A stretch of 64,000 nucleotides of DNA, taken from assembly GCA_934047225.1 (NCBI GenBank), contig OW203985.1, positions 2,931,501-2,995,500 on the forward strand, given 5' to 3'. Under the pieces are notes generated by a model. The model did not search any database, was not told the origin of the DNA, and was given only the letters and a program-made list of their open reading frames with translations. Position 1 is the stretch's first letter; every line of letters starts with the position of its first letter. The stretch comes from Ypsolopha sequella. Its lineage: Eukaryota > Arthropoda > Insecta > Lepidoptera > Ypsolophidae. Below are positions 34,741 through 45,244 of this stretch, piece by piece. The position numbers and the translations under genes are program-made.

Positions 34741-34847
34741 CCTTTTGGTACAAAGAAAACAATTTTTAAATGTAATTAAAAACTGACTTGACAACATGCA
34801 TCTCACATTTCGGGAATTCTCTATTTCTATCACAGCGTGGTGTTGGC

Positions 34848-34920
34848 TCAAAATTCAAAATTCAAAAAGTTTATTTTGCAAAGTAGGTATATATAATACA
34901 CGTTTCACAAGACAAATCGT
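34848..34920 (-). repeat. Tail of the (GAATTT)n retroposon
   Basis: AAAATTCAAAATTCAAAAAG, then TTTATTTTGCAAAGTAGGTA and TACACGTTTCACAAG, match 24705-24765. Confidence 0.65.
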
Positions 34921-36274
34921 AGCACATGAAAGCTCATTGAAAGTTGGTGGAATTTATTTCGAACAAACCAAGTGTCACTGCATCTCTATAGGGGTAGTTT
35001 CTCTATGTGGCCAACAATGAGATCATTGTGAATAAAAATAAATTCAAAGTAAACGTTGCCGTACAAAGCAGCTAAATCATCAAACATAATCACACAGAAT
35101 TCTCGCTAGGGGGCGTCACATGTGGTGTAATGCTTTTGAGTTAATGACAGGCTTTACCTACTCTGATTGATTGTTTGGTTGCTGCGTAGTTAATATACAT
35201 CAATTTTATCAAATTGTATCTTTTAATAACACGTTAGCAAGTGCTACGATTCTATAGTGCCTCCACTTTGTAGACCTACGCCGTAGCATTGACGCACTAT
35301 GCCATCAGCATTTTTAAGAATCCGGCAAATAAACATACATAATATTAGTTCTCTAATTTATAATAACATACTCAGGCGTGTTCTGTTCCTGAAGCTAAAT
35401 CCAAGGTAGCAAACTGGCTAAAACTATTGACAATAAGGACACTGAAAAACTGCTGGAACCATTCACTACCGACAAGGTTTCAATAGACCATTTAAAGCTT
35501 AAATAAATGTTTGCTTGTGTGAGTTTAATTGCTGTATTTAATTTTCAATTTTTTATATATTCTGTTTCTGTGTACATAATCTTTTTAAAATGATCTCAAT
35601 TTAATTGCTTACATTTAATTTAACTTTATATTTTAGGTATATACATGAATAAGTTATGTAACTATTCCACAAAATATTCTGGTTCCCCAAGTTACTAGCC
35701 CAGCTGAGTTTGGGGTCCCCTGGTAATTTTGTGTTTGAAATTATGTGCAGTCTATCCAAGTGTTGTTTTAATTCTGTTACCTGACCTTCCATTTGCAATC
35801 AATTTATTTATATTTTTTTATTTTATTTTTATAACATAGAATATTTTTGAAACGTTAAAATATATACTTTTTTAATAGTTTTAAATTACTAGATAGGTAT
35901 TTATTAATACAAAACGTGCAGTACAACCAGCGGTGTGACAGCGAAAAAAAATTTACTCGTCGTGACAATGGTGTGACAAGCTGGTGTGACGAAGAGTGGG
36001 GAATGATATTATAATGTATTTAATCGAAAATATTTCACCAAAAGGTAAAAAATGGGTGCGATGACGAGCGGAGCGAAGAGGAACGTGTTAGGTTTACATG
36101 TCAATACATTTTGAGAGCCGAACGAAGCAGAGCGGAACGAGGCGACCTCTCCTAGTTTTAACAGTAATATAATATGTCTAGGCAGTTTGTGATAAGCCGA
36201 ATTCTACGATTTGGTAACTACACATACAATATGTAGATTTTTATTACTAACAACCATTAAAAAGGTACATTAGT
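34921..36274. other. Unassigned stretch
   Basis: A GACGAGCGGAGCGAAGAGGA...GAACGAAGCAGAGCGGAACG segment (36062-36145) is an uncommon purine-rich repeat related to 18640-18720. No gene seen. Confidence 0.4.
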
Positions 36275-36279
36275 AGTGA

Positions 36280-36680
36280 AATTCTTTCACTGTGAGTACA
36301 ATACGCTTATGGAACAGCCTGCCGTTACACATCCGTGAAGCGTCATCAATATCAGTCTTCAAGAACAAAATAAGAATACTTTCTTGAGTTGCAGAATATT
36401 ACTTGATTTCTTTTGATTCTTATATTATATAATATGTTATGAGTAATTGATGAATGTTCATCACTATACATCTATATATTTGTGTAAACTGTTTATGTAG
36501 TTTATGTATTTTATTATAAACTATAACTTTGCTTTAAATGTTTATTAGGATGTAGTCTAGTTATTTATTATTTAAGTTTGTACTATTTTCATGATTACGA
36601 CTTTTAAATAGTATGGCACTACCCTCAACAATTTCTAGAGGGGGCGGAACTAGAACAACTAATAAACCAACGATATATAC
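36280..36680 (+). pseudogene. LINE RT C-terminus and 3' UTR (CR1/Jockey-like)
   Basis: From 36280 the frame reads NSFTVSTIRLWNSLPLHIRE then ASSISVFKNKIRILS and stops at 36385-36387. RLWNSLP followed by S..VFK is the conserved end of CR1- and Jockey-type reverse transcriptases. The enzyme domain itself is absent, so the copy is 5'-truncated. About 290 bp of AT-rich 3' untranslated sequence follows. Confidence 0.7.
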
Positions 36681-36682
36681 TG

Positions 36683-36812
36683 TCTCACCTCAGTACGAGT
36701 TATGATCGGGATAGCCGACCAGTTTCAGCAGATTTAGACTGCCTTCATCTGGGCGAGTGAAGACGTTTACGCGACGACGTGTGAGGCTATCCCAATCGTA
36801 TTGAGGTGAGCC
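36683..36812 (-). repeat. Inverted repeat with hammerhead-like motif
   Basis: CTCACCTCAGTACGA...GGGATAGCC at the left is inverted at the right (GGCTATCCCAATCGTATTGA). Minus strand 36712-36757 reads CGCC, CAGATGA, an A/U-closed GCAG/CTGC stem with one bulged G, GAA, ACTGGT, C, GGC. Unlike the other copies it has no unpaired base before stem II, but U4 is replaced by A. Confidence 0.6.
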
Positions 36813-36899
36813 GTTTATATAAATCATGAATTATCCTCAAGTCTCATTTAATTCATTCAAAATATCGAGTGTTTTCTATTTTATTTAGACAAAACTAGC

Positions 36900-37080
36900 T
36901 TTTCAACCGCGGCACCGCCCGCGTTTATTCAATCTCTGCCCCGTGTTGGCTTGGGCATTATTTTATTAACACTGTTTATAGCGTATAAGAAAACTGCATC
37001 CAAATCCGTTAAGTTGTTCTTATGTTAAAACGGAACATACAGACAGACAGACAGACAGACAAAAATTTTAAAAATGTGGT
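36900..37080 (+). repeat. Retroposon ending (CAGA)n, copy 2
   Basis: CAACCGCGGCACCGCCCGCG, a ATCCAAATCCGTTAAGTTGT block and five ACAG units. Related to 30575-30840 but diverged. Confidence 0.55.
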
Positions 37081-37094
37081 TTTGGCCTCAGTAC

Positions 37095-37753
37095 AAAAGT
37101 GATAATAATAACCCATTTTAAATTAAAATTTCGCTAAAATAATCAATATACCTATAGAGACAAGCCTTATTTACGATTTTATTATTCGTATACATTTTGA
37201 GAGTGATCAAAACTGAGATACGTGGCGTTGGAACTTGATTCGACAAAGGCATGTTCGGGAATAAACCTCCCGCTATCGGAATATTTCTATCCCAACTGAT
37301 CCACTGAGACATTTTAACAAATCACGTAGTTAGCTAGATAGCACCAGAGAGGACGCTAATGAGAGTATCTTTAATGCATAGTTTAGAACCAGTTCCAGAC
37401 TCATGACAAATATAGACAAGCGTTTACAAATACCCGAGTGTGGATTGGGATTACGGATGCCACAACTCGCCAAGCTTTGCGGTGGTTCGAACCGCAAGAT
37501 TGTCAAATAACTTACATGCCTTGGTCTAGCGTGCTTGTCAAGTTGTTTGTTGACGCTTGGCTTGCCTGCATTTGTAGAAATATTAGAATAAGACTGTTAA
37601 CGTTGAAGTACTCAGTCTGTTCATATTAAATCGTCATTAATTCTCTTGGTACCAGAAAACGACCTATCAAAAAATTGAATAACAATAAATCGACATGAAT
37701 CCCTATCTTAGTTCATTTAACACTGGTCTAAGATCGCTATAGATAGATTTTGT
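37095..37753. other. Unassigned stretch
   Basis: No gene or repeat recognised. Confidence 0.4.
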
Positions 37754-37757
37754 ACTT

Positions 37758-38175
37758 AAGGCGATATGCGAAAAAAATACGGGTCTTTCTTTTCTGTGTA
37801 TTTCATGAAATACACGGAAAGTTATAATCAGTTGCTGGTATATGCATTTTGACTATACAATCTAGGGTTTTGAAATTGGAAAACGTGTTTGGATAAATTT
37901 TCCTCGATAGAAATAATTGTTGAAATGAGGTCTTCAAACACACTTTTTCTCCTCATTTGACAAATAGGAACCATATACAGAACTAAAACATATTTTATTA
38001 GGTGTGTTTTAACAATATCTAGGAATTTGATATTTGAAATTTTGCTAGCTATTTTAGTTTTTTTATAAAAATTATAAAGCTAACCTATTTCGCTTTCGCC
38101 CTGAATCCGCCCCTCTCGCACTAAGCGTGTTTTCGCTTGGAGTGACAGTGACAAAAATTAAATTCAATTAGCCTC
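37758..38175 (+). mobile_element. TTAA-flanked MITE, 418 bp, full length
   Basis: It lies between TTAA at 37754-37757 and 38176-38179, with the same interior as 25599 but complete. The right TTAA is shared with the next element. Confidence 0.8.
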
Positions 38176-38179
38176 TTAA

Positions 38180-38597
38180 GGCGATATGTAAAAGTTTTAG
38201 CGTCCCTGTTACTCCATATGCGAAAAAATCCTCAGTGCGAGAGGGACGGATTCGTGGAAAAGTAGGAAAAATTCGGTTTTTTATCAATATAAAATGTACT
38301 AAAGTTGCTATCAAAATTTCGTTTAACCAGGTCCTAGATACTGTTAAAACCCACCTAATAAAATATAGTTGCAGTCTTCATGTCATTCTAAATTGTCAAA
38401 CCAGGAGAATTGGTGTCGAAAAGGACCTTATTTCAATAAATATTTCTATCGAGCCGAATTTCTCCAATCGCGTTTCTGTTTTAACAGATCCCTAAAAAAA
38501 GAATCCAAAAATAATATACTATTTTATTAAAATAATACATTATTTAGTGAAGTAGATATACAAGTCCTTAAAGTGTCGATTTTTTTTTCGTAGCGCC
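38180..38597 (-). mobile_element. TTAA-flanked MITE, 418 bp, opposite orientation
   Basis: Between TTAA at 38176-38179 and 38598-38601. It begins GGCGATATG and ends GCGCC. The interior is the inverse of the neighbouring copy (AGTGCGAGAGGGACGGATTC, GTTAAAACCCACCTAATAAA) but clearly diverged, so the two are not a simple recent duplication. Confidence 0.8.
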
Positions 38598-38601
38598 TTA
38601 A

Positions 38602-39138
38602 AATTTACAATAAAGGAGATTCTCGATACAGTTAGCTGCACATTCAACGCTGTACACAACACAAACAATCATCTCGAGAGCTCTCGCTCGACCGTCCGTG
38701 AAACATGTAGACAAGACATACTGAAACAGTGTCCATCTTGTAATAGAACAGTCGAAGTGGTTATAAAATAGCTCTCAATACAAACAATAGAGGTAGCTTA
38801 TACGTACAACTACGGTATCACCAAATACAAATACAAATACAAACTTGTTTTAGGGTAAGTTTGCGTTTACATTTGTTTATGGTATTAAAATGGAATTCAA
38901 ATTCAAATACGTTTGAAAATAAAATACTGGAATAAAATTGGTACATATAAAACAATTTTTACAAGACAATATTAATCTTAAATAACTGTTGTGTTTGAGC
39001 ACTACAATATGTCAGCTTGCACTGGACCCACTGGTCGTTATATTTATGTTTAACTTTAGTTAGATATTATTAAGTTCTCATTTTAAGTGAATATGTAAAT
39101 GTTCTTATGAGAAATAAAGAATCTTGATCCTTAAATAA
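38602..39138. other. Unassigned stretch with a possible retroposon tail
   Basis: TTCTTATGAGAAATAAAGAA at 39100-39120 looks like the polyadenylation end of a non-LTR element on the plus strand. (AAATAC)n occurs at 38822-38842. Confidence 0.4.
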
Positions 39139-39190
39139 CCGGCCAAGTGCGAGTTGGACTCGAGCACCAAGGGTTCCGCACCACCACACA
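39139..39190 (-). repeat. End fragment of the GGGTTCCGTA family
   Basis: ACCGGCCAAGTGCGAGTTGG followed by CACCAAGGGTTCCGC. Confidence 0.65.
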
Positions 39191-39339
39191 ATATGATGGT
39201 AAATAATTCCACTTGCAGTTGCTAAAATATAATAAATATTATAATCGTATTCTAATAGAATTGTTATGATTAAAGTCTCGAAATTTATCCAAAAACGTTT
39301 ACTATTGCTTCTTATAAAGGTAAAGTGATTCAAAAACCG

Positions 39340-40732
39340 TGTATAAATAGCGGCTTATATCCCTCTAGCCATCATATTATGTTCTACCTCTATGATATAA
39401 ACTTGTGTATCGGTATGTGTCGAAACACGAGATCTGTTTATCTTTTAGCGCACCCGGAGATAGACCAATATTAGGTTTCCGTCTATTACATCAGTTCTAT
39501 GACGGATAGCAACTAAAGCAGACATCAATTTTGAGCCTCAAGACCTGGAAATAGAGTATATTTTAAAATTACCAGGAGTTCTAGCTCCGCTGGTCCGTGT
39601 AGAGTTTCGTTCTCTTAGTTACGTGTAAATGCGTCCCTAGAGGGTTTTTGCGAATGTGGTGTGTTACTTAACGACCGTTTCTGTAGCCTTGTGTTGGAGT
39701 TTTGGCCGACTAATTACCTGTTCAAATGTAAGGGCACAATTTGTGTCCGGTCTGCATGCTCAGAAATCTAGCTTCTATCGCAAGATAGAAATCGCTAACG
39801 AAGATAGGTAACTGTTGCTTGTGTCCACGGGAATCCCTACACGCCTCTCAGGAAGTTGGTAAAAAGCAGAGTACCAAGTTAGCTACACCTGTCCCCTTTG
39901 GAGCCCTCAAAGCAAAATAAAATTAACCAAACAAAGTGGTGCAAATATGAAAGCCTCGGAGAATAATGCATGTTTGTGCCGTTTGGTGTAGAAACCTTCG
40001 GACTGTAATGACCCAACGCACTCTTTTCAAAAAGAGTGCAGCACCTTGTCAATGGCCCGGGTGACAAAAGGGATGGGGCATACGCTGGACTGAATATGGT
40101 ACAGGTCGACGCATGTAAAGAGAGCTACAGACGCCCTGTGGTGGGGATACGTCTGCGCATGTGGTACACTCGCGGAAAAAAGTTCTTATGTCTATTATAC
40201 TGATTAATTATGTAAAATGTAAATATTAATTTATAATTTATATTAAATATTTATAATTTATGATAATGGTTCCACGCCTTTCATTAATTCATCTAGACTA
40301 GAAGTCGATGGTGTGTTGGTGTTAGTAGAGGCAACTTCATAGTCATCATTATCATTCTTTCCTTTCTATGTAAAACCATCGTGATACAATACAAGAAAAT
40401 TATTTCCGTGTCTGTACTTTACGGACGGACGAAACGTGGACACTGCGCTGCGATGCAAAGACGACTGACGAGTCAATCACGTGGCAGTAAAGCCAGGCCG
40501 CGCGAACTTCCCCCGTCGCACCGCCAAATTGACCGATAATTCGCCTACTGCGCAGGTACATCTTTCGCATGAATTTATGATACAAGAAATAATGACTCCA
40601 GCCTTCTTGGCACATTTCCCCGCGGCGTCGATCTAAATTTACAACATTTTCTTTTTTGTTTAAAGTTAAGAAATAAAGTTTTTAATTTAGGGTAACTTTT
40701 GTTTTTATTTTAGACAGTTCAATTTGAGATAT
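39340..40732. other. Unassigned, less AT-rich stretch
   Basis: Higher GC than its surroundings, especially 39470-40190 and 40420-40630. I could not match it to a gene, rRNA or known element, and all frames are short. A decayed retroelement or an exon-poor gene remnant are both possible. Confidence 0.35.
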
Positions 40733-41030
40733 TCAAATTCAAATTCAAATTCAAATAGTTTATTTTGCAAAGCAGGTATAGATATATACACTTTTTACAC
40801 GTCAAATTTAATCTAATAAAGAAAATATATGTAATAAAATAATAAATGTACATGAACTAAATTAAAGGTTTATTTAATTTATGTAGCAATATATTTACGA
40901 TTAAAATGATAGGTAAAATATATATTATACAAGGTTAAATCCAATCAGCCGCCCGAACCCATACCGGAGACCCGGCCAGGGACCAGGAACAAGGTTCAAT
41001 GATCACCAACCGAGCCCCCAGCACGTCAAA
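40733..41030 (-). mobile_element. Retroposon with (GAATTT)n tail, copy 2
   Basis: Four TTCAAA units open the plus strand. TTTATTTTGCAAAGCAGGTA, AAATGTACATGAACTAAATT and GGAGACCCGGCCAGGGACCA follow, all as in 24710-24990. It stops at CCCAGCACG. Confidence 0.7.
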
Positions 41031-41227
41031 TTCTACAAATTTTGTTCCATACTAGAAATATATGTATAGTTGAACTGGCGATGGGAACTTGTTGAACGTA
41101 GGAAGAGCATTAATCTTTACAAGTTAGAGCTCGGGGACACGGCTCATTAACTTAAAAGAACTGATAGGGAACAAGACAGCTTTTTTGTTAGGAAAATTTG
41201 CGATTTTTGAAGCTTGTAATCACTATT

Positions 41228-41330
41228 CACTTGAAAATGGTGTAATATTCGAAACCGGTGGGAATATAAATTATAAAAATAAAGAGTGAGACTAATACAA
41301 GTGTATTCAATTCAAGAAACTATAACAAAA
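41228..41330 (+). repeat. Hammerhead-like repeat fragment, degenerate
   Basis: TTCACTTGAAAAT, an imperfect stem, GAAACCGGTGGGAAT, then AGAGTGAGAC and ATACAAGTG. The GAAACCGGT and ACAAGTG blocks match the copies at 18826, 20868 and 45245. The cleavage-site base would be G, so it is not expected to be active. Confidence 0.4.
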
Positions 41331-41501
41331 ATATGTTTATGGCAGTCAAAACTGCACCTTTTCTCTCAAAACCCAGTTGGTTGACAGTAATTTTGTATAT
41401 ATTATAACTTTAAATATACGAATAAATATTATTTTAAAGCCTTTTTAGCCTTTAATTATTTTAAAATAAATTATGAATATAAATAAAAAAGTATTACTTG
41501 T

Positions 41502-41548
41502 AATCGATATATATTTCGACCCACTTGTGGTCGTCGTCAGTCGAATTG
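41502..41548 (-). ncRNA. Hammerhead-like motif at the Penelope 3' end
   Basis: Minus strand order: ATTCGA, CTGACGA, C, GACC/GGTC stem with loop ACAAGTG, GAA, ATATAT, A, TCGATT. CTGANGA and GAAA are canonical. TCGA pairs with TCGA as stem I, ATATAT gives the minimal stem III, and A is a permitted cleavage base. One C is extra before stem II. It lies about 220 bp downstream of the endonuclease stop codon, where Penelope-like elements are known to carry hammerheads in their terminal repeats. Confidence 0.6.
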
Positions 41549-41765
41549 TAACAATAGATATTTGACATATAATATAAAAAGACAGATTGGTGACATTTAC
41601 ACGAATTCTAAACTATTGGAAAGGGGTGGAGGAATGACAGGAAGATAAGTTGTGAGAAAGATTGTTTGTGAGAAGGGGTGATAGGATTTGTGAGGGGTTG
41701 TAAGAGATGACGAGTGTATACTATGTATGTTATGGGGGAATGTGCGTGTTATGTTTGTCTGTTGG

Positions 41766-42473
41766 TTAGTGTTGTCTATTCAGTCCTGGTCCGTAGTGAG
41801 CACCAAGTGACCAGATGTATGAGGACTCCCATGTTCTAAGTTCTATGTCAGTCAGCGGGGGATGAAATGATTTGATGACACGAACGGTGAAGCAGTTGTT
41901 GAATGTTTGGTTATGGGATCTGGCGTTTGTGGGAATGGGTAACGTGTTATTGTGTATAGTATCTGTTGTGTGTCGGTGATTATTCATGCGTATGAGTAGT
42001 GCAGTTCTTGTTTCACCTACGTAGAATGCCGGACAGTGCCGGCATTCTAGTAGGTAGATGCAGTTTTCTGTTTTACATGATGAGTTATGTTGTGCTTTGT
42101 ATGTGTTGGTGGTGTGGTGAGTATTGATTGTTGTGTCTGGTTTAATGAGGTGGCAGGTTTTGCAACGCGGCCGTCGGCATGGTGTTGTTCCTTGTGATGT
42201 TATAATAGTTTGGTTGTGTGTGTGATTTGGTTTAGTTTTAGATAATAATGATTTTAGATTTGTGTTTTGTCTGTAAGAGATCTGTAGGTTTGAAGGGAGT
42301 AAGTTTTTTGTTTCATTGTTTTGACGGAGTATGGGAATAAAGTCGTTAATGAGTTGTGTGAGTTTATGGCTGCCCTGGAAGTATGTGGTGACAAGTCGTG
42401 GGTAATTAGATGAATTGTTGTTTCGTGTGCAATAAAGAATAAAGAAGGTTGACATTTTATTATCATTTATCAT
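41766..42473 (-). pseudogene. Penelope-like element ORF fragment, GIY-YIG endonuclease
   Basis: This is the C-terminal end of a Penelope-type retroelement protein, in which reverse transcriptase is fused to a GIY-YIG nuclease that nicks the target. Residues 1-95 look like the post-RT linker (LRQNNETKNLLPSN, TNLKSLLSKTK). A Cys cluster CRRPRCKTC spans residues 99-107. The GIY-YIG domain begins NCIYLLECRHCPAFYVGET (137-155): IYL stands for GIY and YVG for YIG. Conserved residues follow: Arg162, His166, and Glu in TDIELRTWESSYIWSLG near 209-224. The RT palm and fingers are missing, so the copy is 5'-truncated. The frame itself is open for 235 codons, and the ATG at its start is probably internal to the original protein. 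Confidence 0.85.
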
Positions 42474-43603
42474 TCAATAACTCAACCCTAAAATCAAGCG
42501 ACAAACGGATTCTGCTCAATTCCACGTAACGGTACATAATAAAATTAAATTCCTAAAAGTTTTCCGCTGCTTCAATTTGTTGATTGTTCCCAAGGGAATT
42601 CTAATGGCTTTTTTTATTACGAAGAAATTCTTACTAATCATACGAATTTTTAGGGTTCCATAAATGAATTATTGGGGACTTTAGAGTTGGGGACCGGTGG
42701 AAATTTTCGATGACGTCTTATTTTAAAAATAAATTGGAAATTCGTGCCGGATGTCTAATAAGGCGTTTTTTCTAACATATTTCGTCTATGTTGACAAAAC
42801 TCATACTTTTATATAAATGAAATACGTAGGTACTATGTCATATTGTCACACCAGAGCAACTTTAGGGCCCGTTATCTTTAACATTGAGCACCTCATTTTG
42901 CATCAAGTAGAACTGAACTCTATGACCTTATATTATAGTTTAAAATAGCGCGCTCCGAGCCGTCGCTGTTACGACAACTGAAACATCGCACGCTCTTAAA
43001 AAACGCGTTTTTTGCTCAAAACATTTTTGCGGTGAAATTTTCAGAAAACTATCCACAAAAGTACTTAACTACTAAATTACATTTTCCTTAATTTCCTGTA
43101 ATTTTCCTACGATTTGGTAAAGTAAATTTTATATTAAACGAAAAAAACGTGAAAAATTTACCAAGTTTCGGATTTTTTTCGATCGAGCAAAGTATAACGT
43201 ATCGCGTTTTGAACCGCAAAAAAATTTGAACAAAGAATGTATCTAAGTTATATATTTTTCATGCATAAAATATCACAATTTAATGGTTTAAATTAAATTA
43301 GAGAAGAGACAAAATTGGAATTAGCCACCCTTAAGTCTTTGTACAAAGCTCAATTTTGGTCATGCGTGGAGTAAGCAGCAACCTTTGGGACAGTAAACAA
43401 GTAATCAATTAATCAAATTTAATCAGACCTGGATTCAATTGAGCACCGCGCAATTAGTCTCTTTAATGATGAATCGCTAATGAGTGTAGAACACCAAAGC
43501 TTCGAGTGGCGAAGAAAAATTGCTGTCATGCAATTGTGCATATTACACGATCAAATGATGGGGGAACCCATTACCCTTCTACCACCAGAGTAGTCAATAC
43601 GCA
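42474..43603. other. Unassigned stretch
   Basis: No gene or repeat recognised upstream of the Penelope break point. Confidence 0.4.
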
Positions 43604-43613
43604 GTAAAATTTC

Positions 43614-43958
43614 CATCCATCCATCCATCCATCAGCCTAGTTCGTTTCCAGGACTTTGCCACTCCCGGCGGTCATCCTGGAAGAATTGCCCATACTCACA
43701 CACGCTGGGCAGGCGGATTGGTGAGCGCGGTGCCGGAACCCTTGCACCAGTGACGCCGCAGTCCGTCATCAGTCTGTTCCATATAAAGCCCGGCTATTAG
43801 GGATGGATATAAAGCCATCCATCGGTACCAGGCATGGTGGGCCTCCTGGTTTTTTGCCTGTGAGCTGTCCTCTTACTCTCCCCCGAATTTCTTCGAGGGG
43901 GTCTCCAAGTAAGATGGCGGTACGTCCACAGTCGAGCCGTGCATCAACTCTACCACCT
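43614..43958 (-). mobile_element. Short retroposon with (GATG)n tail, copy 1
   Basis: This 345-bp insert is flanked by a perfect 10-bp target duplication, GTAAAATTTC, at 43604-43613 and 43959-43968. On the minus strand it starts AGGTGGTAGAGTTGATGC and ends in four GATG units. It has the same 5' start and the same tail as 48536-48899, so it is a defined unit, not a random truncation. A 24-bp segment present in copy 2 (near CTTATGTTCAGCAGTGGACG) is missing here. An A-box-like TGGTAGAGTTG is at the 5' end, but no B box at normal spacing. Confidence 0.88.
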
Positions 43959-43968
43959 GTAAAATTTC

Positions 43969-44666
43969 ATTTGTTCTCAATATTCCTTTTCAGTCAAATT
44001 TTCGTTTATTATCCATAAAACTGAGATATTGAACTCCCTGCCTCTGTTTATACAGATATTTATAATTAAGATTAAATAGTTACGTTCTGGGCAAGCGTCC
44101 TTCATCCTAGTTTGCACCGACGATTTCCATCAGGCGCTTTGTAGGGGCCAAGCGTGAACAAAAACCGCTCAGTTTTTGCCCTTAGCCTTTGGTCGTGTAT
44201 CTACTATCAGTTAAAGTGGCACTGACCATGTTTTCGGTCTTACCACCATAGCAAAAAGGAATAAAAGTGGATCTGCACAATTTTTCCCGATCGTACCGTT
44301 GCGTGTGACTAACGATACAGCAATAGAAACCAGATTTTCGGACAGACTGATACAAGAACTGTAATTTGAAACTCGTTAGAAATGTTTTTAAGGTCCTGAG
44401 GCCCTGGTCCGGTTCCGGTTTTTGCTTGTCACAACTCAGAAACAAATTAAGCCTATATATGTTTGTAGTAGAGCTGACATTTGGTTAGCAGATAATATGT
44501 AACTAATGTTAACAGGAATAATCCTGCCATTAAAAAACATGTCGTCATCACCTTAGACCAAATATCATGAAATATATCATGACATATCGACATCCGCAAC
44601 GGAAAAGGTTGTAACTCAAGATACCACCCTTTTGAGATATCTCCATAGATATATTATATCATATGA
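43969..44666. other. Unassigned stretch
   Basis: No gene or repeat recognised. Confidence 0.4.
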
Positions 44667-44952
44667 TATATAAGGTTAAATAATATTAGTTGGCGAAACT
44701 CAAAACATAGGTAAGTAGTACTGGTCTATATGAACAATTGTTTGTATGGGAGCTAAGCTAAGCTTTTAAGAAATTCTTAAAATTTCTTTTCACCTTTCCA
44801 TACCGGACCAGTCAGCTGATCGGGGCAATTTGTATGGGAGGAAGAGAAAAATAGTTGCGAATTCCACTTAGCTCCCATACAAAGAGTTGTTCATATAGAC
44901 TAATACTACCTATGTTTTGAGTTTCGCCTACTAATATTATTTAACCTTATAT
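44667..44952. mobile_element. Palindromic MITE, TTAGTTGGCGAAA family, copy 2
   Basis: ATATAAGGTTAAATAATATT at the left is inverted at the right, and arms continue through TTAGTTGGCGAAACTCAAAA. It matches 23041-23404. The next MITE starts 3 bp beyond it. Confidence 0.85.
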
Positions 44953-44955
44953 ATA

Positions 44956-45217
44956 CAAGGTGACTTTTTGATCATCGTCCAAATTCATACTGGAGGCTTG
45001 ATAAGTGATCAGTATCTTGGATCAGTAACAATTTTTGTGAAATTCGTATAATGAAATTTCGGCTTCCCATATAAATTCAGTTCCAGTCCCGAGTGAATCA
45101 CTATGGGGAGTCGAAATTTCATTTTACGAATTTCACCAAAATTGTTACTGATGCATGATACTGATCACTTACCAAGCCACCAGTATGAATTTGGACGATG
45201 ATCAAAAAATCACCTTG
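44956..45217. mobile_element. Palindromic MITE, CAAGGTGA family, copy 2
   Basis: It starts CAAGGTGACTTTTTGATCAT and ends with its inverse CACCTTG, with TATA at both sides. Length is 262 bp. The arms are nearly complete through TGATCAGTATC and AACAATTTTTGTGAAATTCG. Confidence 0.88.
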
Positions 45218-45244
45218 TATATCATGACATATATCTTCTTTGTA

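Noticed and set aside
38235..38495. 86-codon frame
   Set aside because: It lies wholly inside a 418-bp MITE.
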